This document shows positions 7,516 to 16,942 of a stretch of 64,000 nucleotides of DNA, piece after piece. A program made the position numbers and the translations under genes. Location of the stretch: contig JADKIY010000002.1 of NCBI GenBank assembly GCA_016722575.1, positions 248,001 to 312,000 of the forward strand, in the 5' to 3' direction. This DNA comes from Elusimicrobiota bacterium. GTDB taxonomy: Bacteria; Elusimicrobiota; Elusimicrobia; FEN-1173. Below the pieces are notes generated by a model. The model saw only the letters and a list, made by a program, of their open reading frames with translations, did not search any database and was not told the origin of the DNA. How positions within the stretch are numbered: position 1 is the first letter of the stretch; each line of letters begins with the position of its first letter.

Positions 7516-9554
7516 TCCGTCCCCCTCTTTGCGTCGCGCGCCCGCGCCAACGCCGTCTTCGCCGCGCGCGCCACGTTCTCCACCGTAAATCCAAATTGGG
7601 CCATGACCGTGTCGCCCGGCGCCGAGGCGCCGAAATGGTCGATCGTCACCATCTCCCCGTGGTCGCCCGCGTAGCGGGACCAGCCCTGGGACACGCCCGC
7701 TTCCACCACCACCCGGGCTTTGATCGACGGCGGTAAAACCCCCCGCCGATAGGCCTCGGGCTGGGCCTCAAAAAGCTCCCAGGATGGAAAACTGACCACC
7801 CCCGCCCGAACGCCTTCCTGGGCCAACCGTTCGGACGCGGCCAAGGCCAACGGCACTTCGGAGCCGGACGCCAAGAGGAGCACCTCGGGATCGGCCGGGG
7901 TTCGGGTGAGGCGGTAGGCGCCCCGGGCCACGCCGTCGGCCGACGCGAAAAGGGTTCGATCGACAACGGGTAATTTTTGCCGCGAAAGGATCAAGGCCGT
8001 GGGGCCCGTGCGTCGCTCCAAAGCCACCCGCCACGCCCAGGCGGTTTCGTTGGCGTCCGCGGGCCGAAGGACGCACAGGTTGGGAATCGAACGCAGCGCC
8101 GCCAAATGTTCGATGGGTTGGTGCGTCGGCCCATCCTCCCCCACCCCCACGCTGTCGTGGGTGAAAACGTAAACCACGCCCAGTTTCATCAAGGCCGCCA
8201 ACCGAATGGCGGGCCGCAGGTAGTCCGCAAAGACAAGAAAGGTCGCGCCGAAGGGCAGGAAACGGGAATCCACGGCCAACCCGTTCAACAAGGCCCCCAT
8301 GGCGTGTTCGCGGATGCCGAAGTGGATATTTCGTCCTCCGGGGTTCTTGTCGCTGACGTCGCCCCCGTTTTCCAAACGGGTGTTGTTCGAAGGGGCGAGA
8401 TCGGCCGATCCGCCGATCAAGGTGGAGAGCACCGGCGCCAGGGCGTTGAGAACTTTCCCGGAGGCCTGGCGCGTCGCCAAGCCCTCCCCCGCTTTAAACA
8501 CCGGAAGCCGGTCGGTCCACCCCGCGGGAAGCGGTGAACGGCTCAACGCGTCCCACTCCTTCGCCAGATCGGGGTGCTGCGAACGGTAGCGTTCAAACAA
8601 CGAATTCCACTCGGCTTCAAGAGCGGCGCCCCGTTCCACCGATCGCCCCATGTGGGCGCGAACGGCGTCGGGAACAAGAAAATCGGCGTCGGCGGGCCAA
8701 CCCAAATTCGCTTTCGTGAGTTTGACTTCTTCCCGGCCCAGGGGAGCGCCGTGGGCCTCGGCGGAATCCTGCTTGTGGGGGCTCCCGAAACCGATGTGCG
8801 TGCGGGCCACAATCAACCTGGGACGATCCGTTTCGGCGTCGGCCGCGCGAAACGCCGCTTCCACGGCGGCGAGGTTGTTCACGTCGGGAAGGTACAAAAC
8901 GTTCCACCCGTAGGACTCGAAGCGCTTCCCCACGTTTTCGGTGAAGGCCAATTCCGTGGAGCCTTCGATGGTGATGCGATTGTCCAAGTAAAGATACGTC
9001 AACTTCCCCAACCGCAGATGGCCCGCCAAGGAGGCGGCTTCGCTCGCCACGCCCTCCATCAAATCGCCGTCGCTGACAAAGGCGTACACGCGGTGATCCA
9101 CGATCGGGAAACCCGGCCGGTTGAATTTAGCGGCCAGCCAACGCTCCGCGAGCGCCATGCCGAGACCCGTGGCGAAGCCCTGCCCGAGGGGCCCGGTGGT
9201 GGTTTCCACCCCGGCGGTGTGGCCGAATTCCGGGTGCCCGGGGGTCCGGCTTCCCCACTGCCGAAATTGCTTGAGATCCTCCAAGGACAGGTCGTACCCG
9301 GTCAAATGGAGCAAACCGTAAAGAAGCATCGACGCGTGCCCGGCGGAAAGAACGAAGCGGTCCCGGTTGGGCCAGGCGGGATTTTTGGGATTGTGCCGAA
9401 GGATTTTCGTCCAGAGAACGTGGCCGAGCGGGGCGGCTTCCATGGGGGTGCCCGGATGGCCGGAATTCGCCTTTTCAACGGCGTCCACGGCCAAAAAGCG
9501 CAAGGCGTTGACGCTCAGCGCATCGACATCGACGGAGGGAGTGGTGGTGGCCAT
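7512..9554 (-). CDS. tkt: Transketolase
   Basis: Thiamine-diphosphate enzyme that moves two-carbon units between sugar phosphates; first gene of the operon. The ANSGHPGTPMEAAPLGHVLW N-terminal motif and the ThDP/Mg motif SDGDLMEGVASEA are clear. Also present are the pyrimidine-domain GVGEDGPTHQPIEHLA and the C-terminal EAGVSQGW region. 680 residues, standard length. I chose the ATG at 9554 (MATTTPSVDV): homology begins there and a consensus promoter lies immediately upstream. The predicted transcript start is only about 7 nt before the ATG, so the mRNA may be almost leaderless. Confidence 0.96.
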   Translation of the reverse strand: MATTTPSVDVDALSVNALRFLAVDAVEKANSGHPGTPMEAAPLGHVLWTKILRHNPKNPAWPNRDRFVLSAGHASMLLYGLLHLTGYDLSLEDLKQFRQWGSRTPGHPEFGHTAGVETTTGPLGQGFATGLGMALAERWLAAKFNRPGFPIVDHRVYAFVSDGDLMEGVASEAASLAGHLRLGKLTYLYLDNRITIEGSTELAFTENVGKRFESYGWNVLYLPDVNNLAAVEAAFRAADAETDRPRLIVARTHIGFGSPHKQDSAEAHGAPLGREEVKLTKANLGWPADADFLVPDAVRAHMGRSVERGAALEAEWNSLFERYRSQHPDLAKEWDALSRSPLPAGWTDRLPVFKAGEGLATRQASGKVLNALAPVLSTLIGGSADLAPSNNTRLENGGDVSDKNPGGRNIHFGIREHAMGALLNGLAVDSRFLPFGATFLVFADYLRPAIRLAALMKLGVVYVFTHDSVGVGEDGPTHQPIEHLAALRSIPNLCVLRPADANETAWAWRVALERRTGPTALILSRQKLPVVDRTLFASADGVARGAYRLTRTPADPEVLLLASGSEVPLALAASERLAQEGVRAGVVSFPSWELFEAQPEAYRRGVLPPSIKARVVVEAGVSQGWSRYAGDHGEMVTIDHFGASAPGDTVMAQFGFTVENVARAAKTALARARDAKRGTE

Positions 9555-9567
9555 AACGGAAAGCCGA

Positions 9568-9596
9568 ATTATACAACTTCGGCGGTGGTCTGTCTG
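9568..9596 (-). promoter_or_regulatory. Promoter of the tkt operon
   Basis: On the minus strand: -35 CAGACA (9591-9596), exact 17-bp spacer, -10 TATAAT (9568-9573). This is a near-consensus sigma-70-type promoter. Transcription should start near 9561, about 7 nt before the tkt ATG at 9554, with no Shine-Dalgarno sequence in between. Confidence 0.75.
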
Positions 9597-9618
9597 GGGG
9601 GCGGTCGAAAACCTTGGG

Positions 9619-11472
9619 TCAACGGGTCGGAACGAGGCCGGGCGTCGACGCGGGGCGTTCGGCGGAGGCCGGAACCGACTTGGGGGCTTCGGGAAGACTG
9701 ACGAAAAATTCACTGCCGCGCCCCGGGACCGAATCCACCCAAATCTCGCCGCCGTGGGCTTCGACGACCATCTTGCAAAAGGTCAATCCGAGGCCGCTGC
9801 CCACCCGGTAGTTTTGTTTTTTTCCTTCGGCCTGACTGAATTTCTCAAAGATCTTCGCTCGAAACTCGGGCGGAATGCCGTCCCCGTTGTCTTTCACGCT
9901 CATCACCAAGCGCGACCGGTCCGCCGAAACCCCCACGTGGATGGAAATCTCCGTCCCGACGGGCGTGTGCTTGAGCGCGTTCGTCAACAGATTGGCCAGG
10001 ACGCGATGAATCAAATCCCGGTCGGCCCAGGCTTTGGGCAGGTCCTTGTCGACCTCGACGGAAATGACTTTGTTTTCCTTCAAAATGGCGGCTTCCAAAT
10101 CGTCCACGCATTGACCCGCCAATTCGAGGAGAGACACCGGCTCCCGCCGCAATTCCAAGCGGCCTTCCTCCATCTTGGCCAGGTCCAGCAGGTTTTGGAT
10201 CAGGCGGAGGAGCTCCCGGCCGGACTTGGCCCCGAGGCTGAGAAGTTTTTTCTGTTCCGGCGTCAGGTTGTCCTTGGCGACGACCGTCACGTATTCCAGG
10301 CTGCCCAAGAGGCCGGTGAGGGGATTTTTTAAATCGTGGACGATCATGTGGGTCAAATCCCGTTTGATCTTTTCCAACCCCTCCAGGGAGGCGGCCATGG
10401 CGTTCAAGGCTTCCGCCACCCGTTGCAGCTCATCGCCGGTGCGGATGTCCAGGCGATGGGACAATTCGCCCCGGCCGATGCGCCCCAAGCCCTCCTCCAA
10501 CCCCCGAAGAGGGTGGAGGATGCGATCCACCAGCGTCCAGCCGATGAACCAAAACAAAGCGCCCAGCGCCCCGACGATCAGGGCGAGCCGCGTGCCGAAT
10601 CGGCGAACCGGGGCCAACACCCGTTCCACGGGCGCCTCCACCAGGGTCGCCCACCCCAAGGCGGGAACCCGCTGGAGAACCACCTGGCTCCGGTCCTTTT
10701 CTTCCCCCCAGACAAACGACGTCAAGGCGGGGGCGTTCGCGGGGGTCAAATAGGACCGCACCCCCGGTCGGCCGATCCAATTCTCGTGACCGAGAACGCG
10801 GGCCGAATCCACGTGCGCGAGCAAATGCCCTTCCCGGTCCACCACCGCCGCCTGCATGGACGGCGAAGCGGCCTCCGCCACCAGGGTCCACATGCTGCCC
10901 AGGGAAAGGCGCGCCAATAAAACGCCGTGGCCGGACCCCGTGGGCACGGAAAGAAACATTTGGGGAATGCGGTCGCGGTCGGTAAAAAAAACGGGGCCGA
11001 TGTACGGGCGCCCCTGGGCCGCTTTTTCAAATTCGTCGCGCCCGGCTCGGCGGGACGTATCCGGCCCCCAGACCAATCGGCCGTTTCGCCGCGCGGCCCG
11101 CACCAACCCGTTTCCGCGACCGTCGTAAAGGGAAATCTCCATCATGTCGGGGTAATTGGCCAACAGTTCCCGAAGGGCGCTGAGCTGCTGGCGCGGCTTC
11201 ACCTGGTGAAGTCGACCCTGGGTCGCCAAGGTGAGAAGGCCTCGTTGCGTGCTTTCCACGTGCCCGGCCACGCGGTCCGCCAGGCGGCGGGCCAGTTCCC
11301 GTTGTTCCCGGAGGCTCGAGGCCACCAGGGACGCCCGCACCGTGGCGTAGGCCAACAGACCCGTGAGCAAGGCCGGTCCCCCGACGCACAGGGAAAAAAA
11401 GGTGAGGAGGCGCGAACGGAGACTGGGCCGAAGGGCCGGACGGGAGGACCCGGTTCGGATTAAAAACGACAC
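9619..11472 (-). CDS. Membrane sensor histidine kinase (extracytoplasmic sensor, HAMP, HisKA, HATPase)
   Basis: Two-component sensor kinase of the inner membrane, 617 residues. TM1 is at about 22-45, followed by an extracytoplasmic sensor of about 240 residues (Cache-like by layout, inference). TM2 is near 293-315, then a HAMP region, and the dimerisation helix with phospho-acceptor His379 in MIVHDLKNPLTG. Next come the N box (LLTNALKH), G1 (DNGDGI) and G2 (GSGLGL) of the ATPase. The tail is Pro/Ser-rich. No response regulator is adjacent, so it is an orphan here. The GTG at 11472 lies 29 bp downstream of a terminator, so it should have its own promoter, but none is obvious. Signal unknown. 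Confidence 0.9.
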   Translation of the reverse strand: MSFLIRTGSSRPALRPSLRSRLLTFFSLCVGGPALLTGLLAYATVRASLVASSLREQRELARRLADRVAGHVESTQRGLLTLATQGRLHQVKPRQQLSALRELLANYPDMMEISLYDGRGNGLVRAARRNGRLVWGPDTSRRAGRDEFEKAAQGRPYIGPVFFTDRDRIPQMFLSVPTGSGHGVLLARLSLGSMWTLVAEAASPSMQAAVVDREGHLLAHVDSARVLGHENWIGRPGVRSYLTPANAPALTSFVWGEEKDRSQVVLQRVPALGWATLVEAPVERVLAPVRRFGTRLALIVGALGALFWFIGWTLVDRILHPLRGLEEGLGRIGRGELSHRLDIRTGDELQRVAEALNAMAASLEGLEKIKRDLTHMIVHDLKNPLTGLLGSLEYVTVVAKDNLTPEQKKLLSLGAKSGRELLRLIQNLLDLAKMEEGRLELRREPVSLLELAGQCVDDLEAAILKENKVISVEVDKDLPKAWADRDLIHRVLANLLTNALKHTPVGTEISIHVGVSADRSRLVMSVKDNGDGIPPEFRAKIFEKFSQAEGKKQNYRVGSGLGLTFCKMVVEAHGGEIWVDSVPGRGSEFFVSLPEAPKSVPASAERPASTPGLVPTR

Positions 11473-11500
11473 GTCGCGCGCCCCCCGCCGACCCGCCCAA

Positions 11501-11537
11501 TAAAAAACGGCCGCGGGAGAAGAGCTCCGTGCGGCCG
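11501..11537 (-). terminator. Rho-independent terminator after the ligase/TPR genes
   Basis: On the minus strand a stem of CGGCCGC (11531-11537 with 11508-11514), extended inward by GGAG/CTCC, is followed by a run of six T. A T-run (11545-11551) on the other side means it could also work on the plus strand. It separates the O-antigen-ligase unit from the histidine kinase. Confidence 0.75.
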
Positions 11538-11595
11538 CCGAGCGTTTTTTTCCGTCATAGGTGGATCTTTATTTTCACACGTCGACGCCCGTCTG

Positions 11596-12147
11596 TCAAG
11601 GTGTTTCCTGGAACGCGGCGAGGCGGTCCCGTACCCCGGGGTCCGCCGGGAAATCCGCGCGCAAGGATTCCAGTAGCTCCCGGGCCTCTTTTCGTTTTCC
11701 CATAGCGGCCAACGCGGCGGCCAAATTCAATCGGGCGTCCCGATGCCGCGGTTCGTCGTTGAGGAAGGCCCGGTATTCCGAAACCGCGACGGACCAATCC
11801 CCTTGCCGGGACGCCAAATCCGCGAGGATCAACCGGCCCAGGGGGCTTTGGGGGACCCGCCGGCGCAATATTTCCGCCGCCCGCCGGGCGGAATCCCAAC
11901 GGGCGGCGGTCGCGTCCCGCCGGATTTGCTTCAACAGGTCCGGAACCGGGGCCAAATCGGCGGGGAATCCGCCCGGGCTCAAACGCCGGAGAGCCGCCCA
12001 TCCTTCGGTGGAATCCAAATCGACCCGCACACCGTCGGCGGCCGCCCGTCGAGCCCCGTCCGCGTCGCCGGTTTTTTCGCGCCAGCGGGCCAGTCCCTGC
12101 CAAAATTCAGCGCGGGCGGGAAAATAGGAAACAGCGCGTTCGTACAA
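11596..12147 (-). CDS. C-terminal TPR part of a frameshifted O-antigen-ligase-like protein
   Basis: Encodes 183 residues of TPR repeats, for example FWQGLARWREKTGDADGARR and DARLNLAAALAAMGKRKEAR. The apparent start is a TTG at 12147, but the same frame stays open upstream to about 12205. There it continues the TPR helices of the ligase gene, which reads in another frame. One extra base in the C4 run at 12200-12203 fuses the two into a protein of about 800 residues. I read this as the detached C-terminus, not an independent gene. Ends before the terminator at 11501-11537. Confidence 0.7.
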   Translation of the reverse strand: MYERAVSYFPARAEFWQGLARWREKTGDADGARRAAADGVRVDLDSTEGWAALRRLSPGGFPADLAPVPDLLKQIRRDATAARWDSARRAAEILRRRVPQSPLGRLILADLASRQGDWSVAVSEYRAFLNDEPRHRDARLNLAAALAAMGKRKEARELLESLRADFPADPGVRDRLAAFQETP

Positions 12148-13991
12148 ATCCCGAAGCGCGTCGCTCGACGGCGGCCGGCGTTCCCACAGGGCGGCGAGGC
12201 CCCGTACGCGTCCACGTTCAAGGGATTGATCAAAAGGGACATTCGGTAGTCGCGGATCGCCGATCCCGTGTCCCCGCGTTCAAGCCAGAGGCCGGCTCGA
12301 TTAAAATAGATTTCGTCGTACCCGGCGTTCGCGGCCAAGGCTTCCCCATAGGCTTCCAGGGCCCGCGTCTCGTTTTCTTCCTTTTCCGATGGCAATTGTT
12401 TTTCAGCGGCCCACCGGGCCCGGCGGGCGTAAAGGTTCCCCCGCTCGTAGGCGCTGTGCACGTCCCCCGCAAACCATTGACGCGATTCCAAAAGGGATTC
12501 CTCCGCCCGGGACGTCGCTCCGGACTGAATTTCGCGAAGGGCCCGCAGATGGCACTCCGCCGCCCGCCACACCCCCCATTCCCGCCAAAGACCGGCCGCG
12601 GCGATGCCGGTCATCGACAGGGCCAAAACGGTCGAGACGGCGGCGGAGAAACGCCAACATTTTGCATTTGGAGTTCGACCGACGGCCCATTGCCCCCCCA
12701 CCCAACAGAAAAGAAAGCAGGGAACGGCAAAAAACAGGGACACATTCCCAAAAAAGTTGTCCACCCCCGCGCCGACCAGACCGGCCCACCGGGCGGCGCC
12801 GGACCATCGCTGATCGGAGGGCCCGGCGCGGCGGGACCGCTGAAGGCCGACGGCGGTCACGACCAACCACAACAAGATCCCCACCCCGAGGAGGCCGGTT
12901 TGAGACCCCCATTCCAGGACCAGTTGGTGCGCGTTGTTCGCGTGGGTGCGGAACCCCCCGAAAAGGGGATCGGACAAATAGCGGCCTTGGAAAAATGGAA
13001 AAAAAACCTCGAACAAACCCCACCCGTTTCCGCCCCAGGGCCGCGAACGCCACATGTCCAAAGCGCAGGACCAGATCAAAAGCCGCTGGTGCCAGGAAGC
13101 GTAAATTTTTTGTCCGACGACTCCGTTCCAGAGCTCGAGGACCCGGGCGGCCGGGGTTGGTGCGTCGGAAGCCAGACGCCCGCTGGGCCAAAGGACCAAC
13201 AACGCGACCAAAATCAAAAGCCATACCCCCCATCGGCGCGGACGAGAGCGAATCAAATCCCAGGACCCCCACACAAACAAACTTCCCGAAACCAAGCCTC
13301 CCAAATAGGACGAACGCGTCATGGTACTGAGCAGCGCGGCCGAATAAACGAGCGCAAGGCCCCCCGCGATGCAGACGGCGCCCCTTTTCTGGGCGATCAT
13401 CATTTTCCAAAGCGCCAGAGGAATCAACAACACCAGCGCCGTCGACAAGAAATTGGGATTACCGAAGGTGGAGACCGGCCGACCCGTAAAAGGGTTCACC
13501 GGGTGGGGCCAGAGAGGGTCAAAACCGGCGTATTGGATCAAACCGTAGACGGCGGCCGCCCCCCCCACCCCCATCATCAGGTTTTGCAGCTTTTGAGATC
13601 GGTCTTCAAGGGCCGTCTGCGTTGACAAAAAAAAGACCCCCAACGCGTTCCCCCACAGCCACAAGGCCCCGCGCAACCCCTCGTGGTACAGCGAAGGCGC
13701 CAAAATCCCCCCCCGATAAACGGCGACGCCCCACGTCAACGCCGACGCAACCCCCAAGGCCAAAACCGGAAGGTCCAAGACCGTCGATTGCCAGACAATC
13801 TGCTTTTCCCGAAAAATGAAAAACGCCACGGCCAAAAGCGCCAGAAAAACACCGGCGTGAATCAAACAAATCTGGACGAGGTAAGGGTTCTGGGTGCGGT
13901 CGGTGAAAAAAAGGAGGGGCGCCAAAAGGTGAAGAACACCGGCAACAAGGAGAAGGGGGCGCTGGGCCCCGGGGCGACCCGGGAGGGCCAT
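11979..13991 (-). CDS. O-antigen ligase/polymerase-like membrane protein with TPR tail, frameshifted near 12200
   Basis: Polytopic inner-membrane protein with about ten hydrophobic segments over the first 450 residues and a Wzy_C/WaaL-like central region. STFGNPNFLST and RTHANNAHQLVLEWGSQTG are typical of this superfamily, which joins O-antigen or other glycans. A periplasmic or cytosolic TPR region follows (LEAYGEALAANAGYDEIYFN; GSAIRDYRMSLLINPLN). After about residue 596 the sequence turns into non-homologous Arg/Pro-rich residues and stops at 11979, while the TPR repeat continues in another frame. A 1-base deletion at 12200-12203 explains this. It sits 9 bp behind a second protein of the same type, so the two may have arisen by duplication. 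Substrate unknown. Confidence 0.8.
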   Translation of the reverse strand: MALPGRPGAQRPLLLVAGVLHLLAPLLFFTDRTQNPYLVQICLIHAGVFLALLAVAFFIFREKQIVWQSTVLDLPVLALGVASALTWGVAVYRGGILAPSLYHEGLRGALWLWGNALGVFFLSTQTALEDRSQKLQNLMMGVGGAAAVYGLIQYAGFDPLWPHPVNPFTGRPVSTFGNPNFLSTALVLLIPLALWKMMIAQKRGAVCIAGGLALVYSAALLSTMTRSSYLGGLVSGSLFVWGSWDLIRSRPRRWGVWLLILVALLVLWPSGRLASDAPTPAARVLELWNGVVGQKIYASWHQRLLIWSCALDMWRSRPWGGNGWGLFEVFFPFFQGRYLSDPLFGGFRTHANNAHQLVLEWGSQTGLLGVGILLWLVVTAVGLQRSRRAGPSDQRWSGAARWAGLVGAGVDNFFGNVSLFFAVPCFLFCWVGGQWAVGRTPNAKCWRFSAAVSTVLALSMTGIAAAGLWREWGVWRAAECHLRALREIQSGATSRAEESLLESRQWFAGDVHSAYERGNLYARRARWAAEKQLPSEKEENETRALEAYGEALAANAGYDEIYFNRAGLWLERGDTGSAIRDYRMSLLINPLNVDAYGASPPCGNAGRRRATRFGICTNALFPIFPPALNFGRDWPAGAKKPATRTGLDGRPPTVCGSIWIPPKDGRLSGV

Positions 13992-14000
13992 CGGGGAGGG

Positions 14001-16841
14001 CTAGGAAGCGGGCGGCGGAGAAAAAACCCGGCGGACGTCGGGATCCTCGGGATTCCACGCCCGCAACTTCAGCCATAGAGATTTGGCCTGATCGCCCGAT
14101 TTGGATCGACTGTAAAGGACGGCCAAGGATTTCGTGGGCTCAAACCCCACTTCGTCCTCCCGACCGGAAAGGCGGGCTTCGTCCATGGCCTTCAAATAAT
14201 AGGACTCGGCTTTCTTGAACTCCGGCGAATTGGCCGGCAACCAGGAAACACCGGGGTTTTGATTCACCAGCAAAATATAATGAAGACGGCCGAGATTGGA
14301 ATAGGTTTCGGCGTTTCGATCGTGATAAACCCGCCCGACGGCGTTCTCCGAATTGTAAGTCAGAGCGCCGAGATAGGCCATTTCGGCCTTTTCGTAATCG
14401 CCCCGCATGAAATGCACGTAGGATTCCCGGTAATAATTGGGAGGAAAAACGGGGTCCAATCGATGATAAAATCCAAAATTCGTCAGCGCTTTATCCCAAT
14501 TCTCGTCCGCTTTCGTTTTCCCGCCGAAAAGGCTTTCCATTTCGGCTTTCTTCAAATACACGAGCCCCACCTGATGATGGGTCTGAACGTAATTGGGGGC
14601 AAAGGCTTTCACCGCCCCGTAGGCCGCCAGGGCCTTGTCGAGATAGTCGGCCGCCCGTTGGTGAAGGGTCTCGGCCGCGGCCGCGTCCCCGCGATTTTTC
14701 AACTCCTTGGCCCGGTCCATGACCGCCGCGCCCCAATCGTTGTAAACGTTCCCGATAAAATAGCGCGCCATGGGAAAGTTCGGGTTCAAACGGCAAACGG
14801 TTTCGTAGTGCTCCAGCGCGCCGCCTTGTTCCTCGTATTCCCGCCGCATTTCGGGAGGGTAGTCCGGGGCCGCGACCCGCGCGTCGAATTCGGAGGAACG
14901 CGTCCACATCCCTTGTTTCGAGAAGAAGATTCCGACGTTGTGGTTGATGTCGGCGATGAAGTAGTTGCGAAAGACCCCGTACGCCGTTCCCCATAGAAGG
15001 ACGGCCCCCCCCGCGCACGCCCACTGCCACGCGGCCGGGGACAAACGACGCCCCCCGGCGGTGGCCGGGATCGGGGCCGACCCGGGAACCAATCGCCATT
15101 CCAACAACTCGGCCAATCCGCCCATCAACACGACCGAAACGACCAGACCGACGAGGTGACCCAAGGGTCGCGCGCGAATGCTTGGAATGGCCATAATCCC
15201 GTGGGAGAACACCAGGGCCCAGAAAAGGACCAATCCCCAGCGGAGACGCCGATCGTTGGGCGACGGAGCGTCCTGTCGTTCCCGATGGCCGTGGTGCCGA
15301 CACAAGGAAACCACCAACCCCGGAAGAAGAAAGGAAAAAATACCGGACGAAACAAAACGGACCGACACGTCCATAAACCAGTGGAGAAGGGCCGCCCACC
15401 ACGCCCCCAAATAGGCGATCGACTTGTACACCCGGTCCTCAAACGGCTCGGCGGGCGGCGCGCGGGGCCCGGCGGCGGTCAGACGCCTGAGATTTTTCAA
15501 TCCCAACACACTCACGGCGAAAATCAACCACAAAAAGGCGCCGAACCCGATCAGGCCTTCGTCATACCAGATTTCCAAATATTCGTCCTCGGCGTGATCC
15601 GTTTCGGTGTTGGATCGGCCTTCCAACAAAATGATTTCCGGGCGCCGGTAGGCCGGGTAGGACCATTTAAAGGATCCGATTCCGGTCCCCAGCCATGGTT
15701 GGCGGCGAATCATGTCCCAGGTCGAAATCCAGGTAAACACACGAAAATCAACCGATTGGCGGCGCTGAATGGCGTAACGGCGGACCACCGCGCTCCCAAA
15801 AAAAACCAGCACGCTGGTCAGGACGAGGAGACCCACGGTGACGCGCCGGGCCCGTTGCCCCACCAAGAACAACCCCACCAACACCGCGGTGGCCACCATG
15901 GCCCCGAGGAACCCCACCCAGGCGCCCTTGGTTTCCGTGGCGTACAAATTGACAAAAGTGGCCGCGAAGAAAATCAAAAGCCCCGAAGCCGCGGCCGAGG
16001 CGCTTCGCCACCAAACCAAGAATCCAACAACCCCCAACCCCGCCAACAAACCGACCACGACCCACGGACGCGTGGCGGCCGTGACGCCGCCGAACTGGTT
16101 CAACAACCACTTATCGGTCAACACCACAACAGGAACGAGGACGCCCAACAACAAGAAGGGGCGGAAGGGCCGCCCCCCATTTTTGAAAAAGAACGCCAGG
16201 ATCACCGGGGTCACAATGACCAAAAAATTTCCGTAGAAGTTGGGATTCCCGAAACTGGAAAAAACGCGCCAGCTGAAAGCCTGCCGCCAAATAAACGGAT
16301 CCAACCCCACCCCGCCCGCGCCCGGAGGAAAAAGGCGGCCGTCAAAATATTGAACAAACCCATAGAGGACGGTGATGCCGAAGGAGGCCAATAGCCATCG
16401 AAAAAGGCGCCGTTGCCGATCCAGACCGCGAAATTCGGCGATCACCACCAAGGCCATCAAGACGTAAAAAACCCGACGAATAAATTCATCCAGGCTTCCG
16501 GCTTTGAAGGAGGATTGGAAGTAGGAAAGGCACCCCGACGCGAGAACGGCCAGAAACGGTGCAACAACGGGAAGATCGGCTTTGGAAAAAGGCCAGCGCT
16601 TCTCAAAAATCAATTGAAGAACCCAAAAAAGCGTTACCAGGGCGCAGCCAATTTGGGCAAAAGTTATTTTGATTTGGGCGGAATCGTATGTTCGAAGGTA
16701 AAAGGAGACCGTGACCAGAAAATAGGTCATCGGCAGGGAGAAAGCCACCAATCGGGAAAACAAATCGGCCAACCCCTCGGGGGTCCAGGGACGGTCGTTG
16801 TGGTGGGTGGTGAGCGGGTCGTTGGTTTCGATGCTTTTCAT
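14001..16841 (-). CDS. O-antigen ligase family protein with C-terminal TPR repeats
   Basis: 946 residues. The first 600 or so contain about a dozen membrane helices around a Wzy_C-like core (SSFGNPNFYGNFLVIVTP; EILLEGRSNTETDHAEDEYL). A soluble C-terminal region with several TPR units follows (NPNFPMARYFIGNVYNDWG; EMAYLGALTYNSENAVGRVY). The layout matches bacterial ligase or oligosaccharyltransferase-type proteins that act on undecaprenyl-linked glycans at the periplasmic face. No glycosyltransferases are next to it, so the glycan cannot be guessed. The ATG at 16841 lies just downstream of tRNA-Thr on the same strand. Confidence 0.85.
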   Translation of the reverse strand: MKSIETNDPLTTHHNDRPWTPEGLADLFSRLVAFSLPMTYFLVTVSFYLRTYDSAQIKITFAQIGCALVTLFWVLQLIFEKRWPFSKADLPVVAPFLAVLASGCLSYFQSSFKAGSLDEFIRRVFYVLMALVVIAEFRGLDRQRRLFRWLLASFGITVLYGFVQYFDGRLFPPGAGGVGLDPFIWRQAFSWRVFSSFGNPNFYGNFLVIVTPVILAFFFKNGGRPFRPFLLLGVLVPVVVLTDKWLLNQFGGVTAATRPWVVVGLLAGLGVVGFLVWWRSASAAASGLLIFFAATFVNLYATETKGAWVGFLGAMVATAVLVGLFLVGQRARRVTVGLLVLTSVLVFFGSAVVRRYAIQRRQSVDFRVFTWISTWDMIRRQPWLGTGIGSFKWSYPAYRRPEIILLEGRSNTETDHAEDEYLEIWYDEGLIGFGAFLWLIFAVSVLGLKNLRRLTAAGPRAPPAEPFEDRVYKSIAYLGAWWAALLHWFMDVSVRFVSSGIFSFLLPGLVVSLCRHHGHRERQDAPSPNDRRLRWGLVLFWALVFSHGIMAIPSIRARPLGHLVGLVVSVVLMGGLAELLEWRLVPGSAPIPATAGGRRLSPAAWQWACAGGAVLLWGTAYGVFRNYFIADINHNVGIFFSKQGMWTRSSEFDARVAAPDYPPEMRREYEEQGGALEHYETVCRLNPNFPMARYFIGNVYNDWGAAVMDRAKELKNRGDAAAAETLHQRAADYLDKALAAYGAVKAFAPNYVQTHHQVGLVYLKKAEMESLFGGKTKADENWDKALTNFGFYHRLDPVFPPNYYRESYVHFMRGDYEKAEMAYLGALTYNSENAVGRVYHDRNAETYSNLGRLHYILLVNQNPGVSWLPANSPEFKKAESYYLKAMDEARLSGREDEVGFEPTKSLAVLYSRSKSGDQAKSLWLKLRAWNPEDPDVRRVFSPPPAS

Positions 16842-16867
16842 AAAAGAACCGTTTTTTTTAAAAAATC

Positions 16868-16939
16868 AGCCGAGGATGGGATTTGAACCCACAACCTATC
16901 GCTTACGAAGCGATTGCTCTACCGTTGAGCTACCTCGGC
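16868..16939 (-). tRNA. tRNA-Thr (anticodon CGU)
   Basis: 72 nt on the minus strand. The 7-bp acceptor stem pairs GCCGAGG with CCTCGGC; D arm, a 5-bp anticodon stem ATCGC/GCGAT with loop TTCGTAA, and a T arm with TTCAAAT follow. Anticodon CGT at positions 34-36 reads threonine ACG. CCA is not encoded. The 3' side runs into a T-rich stretch (TGATTTTTT) that may end transcription. Confidence 0.95.
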
Positions 16940-16942
16940 AGG

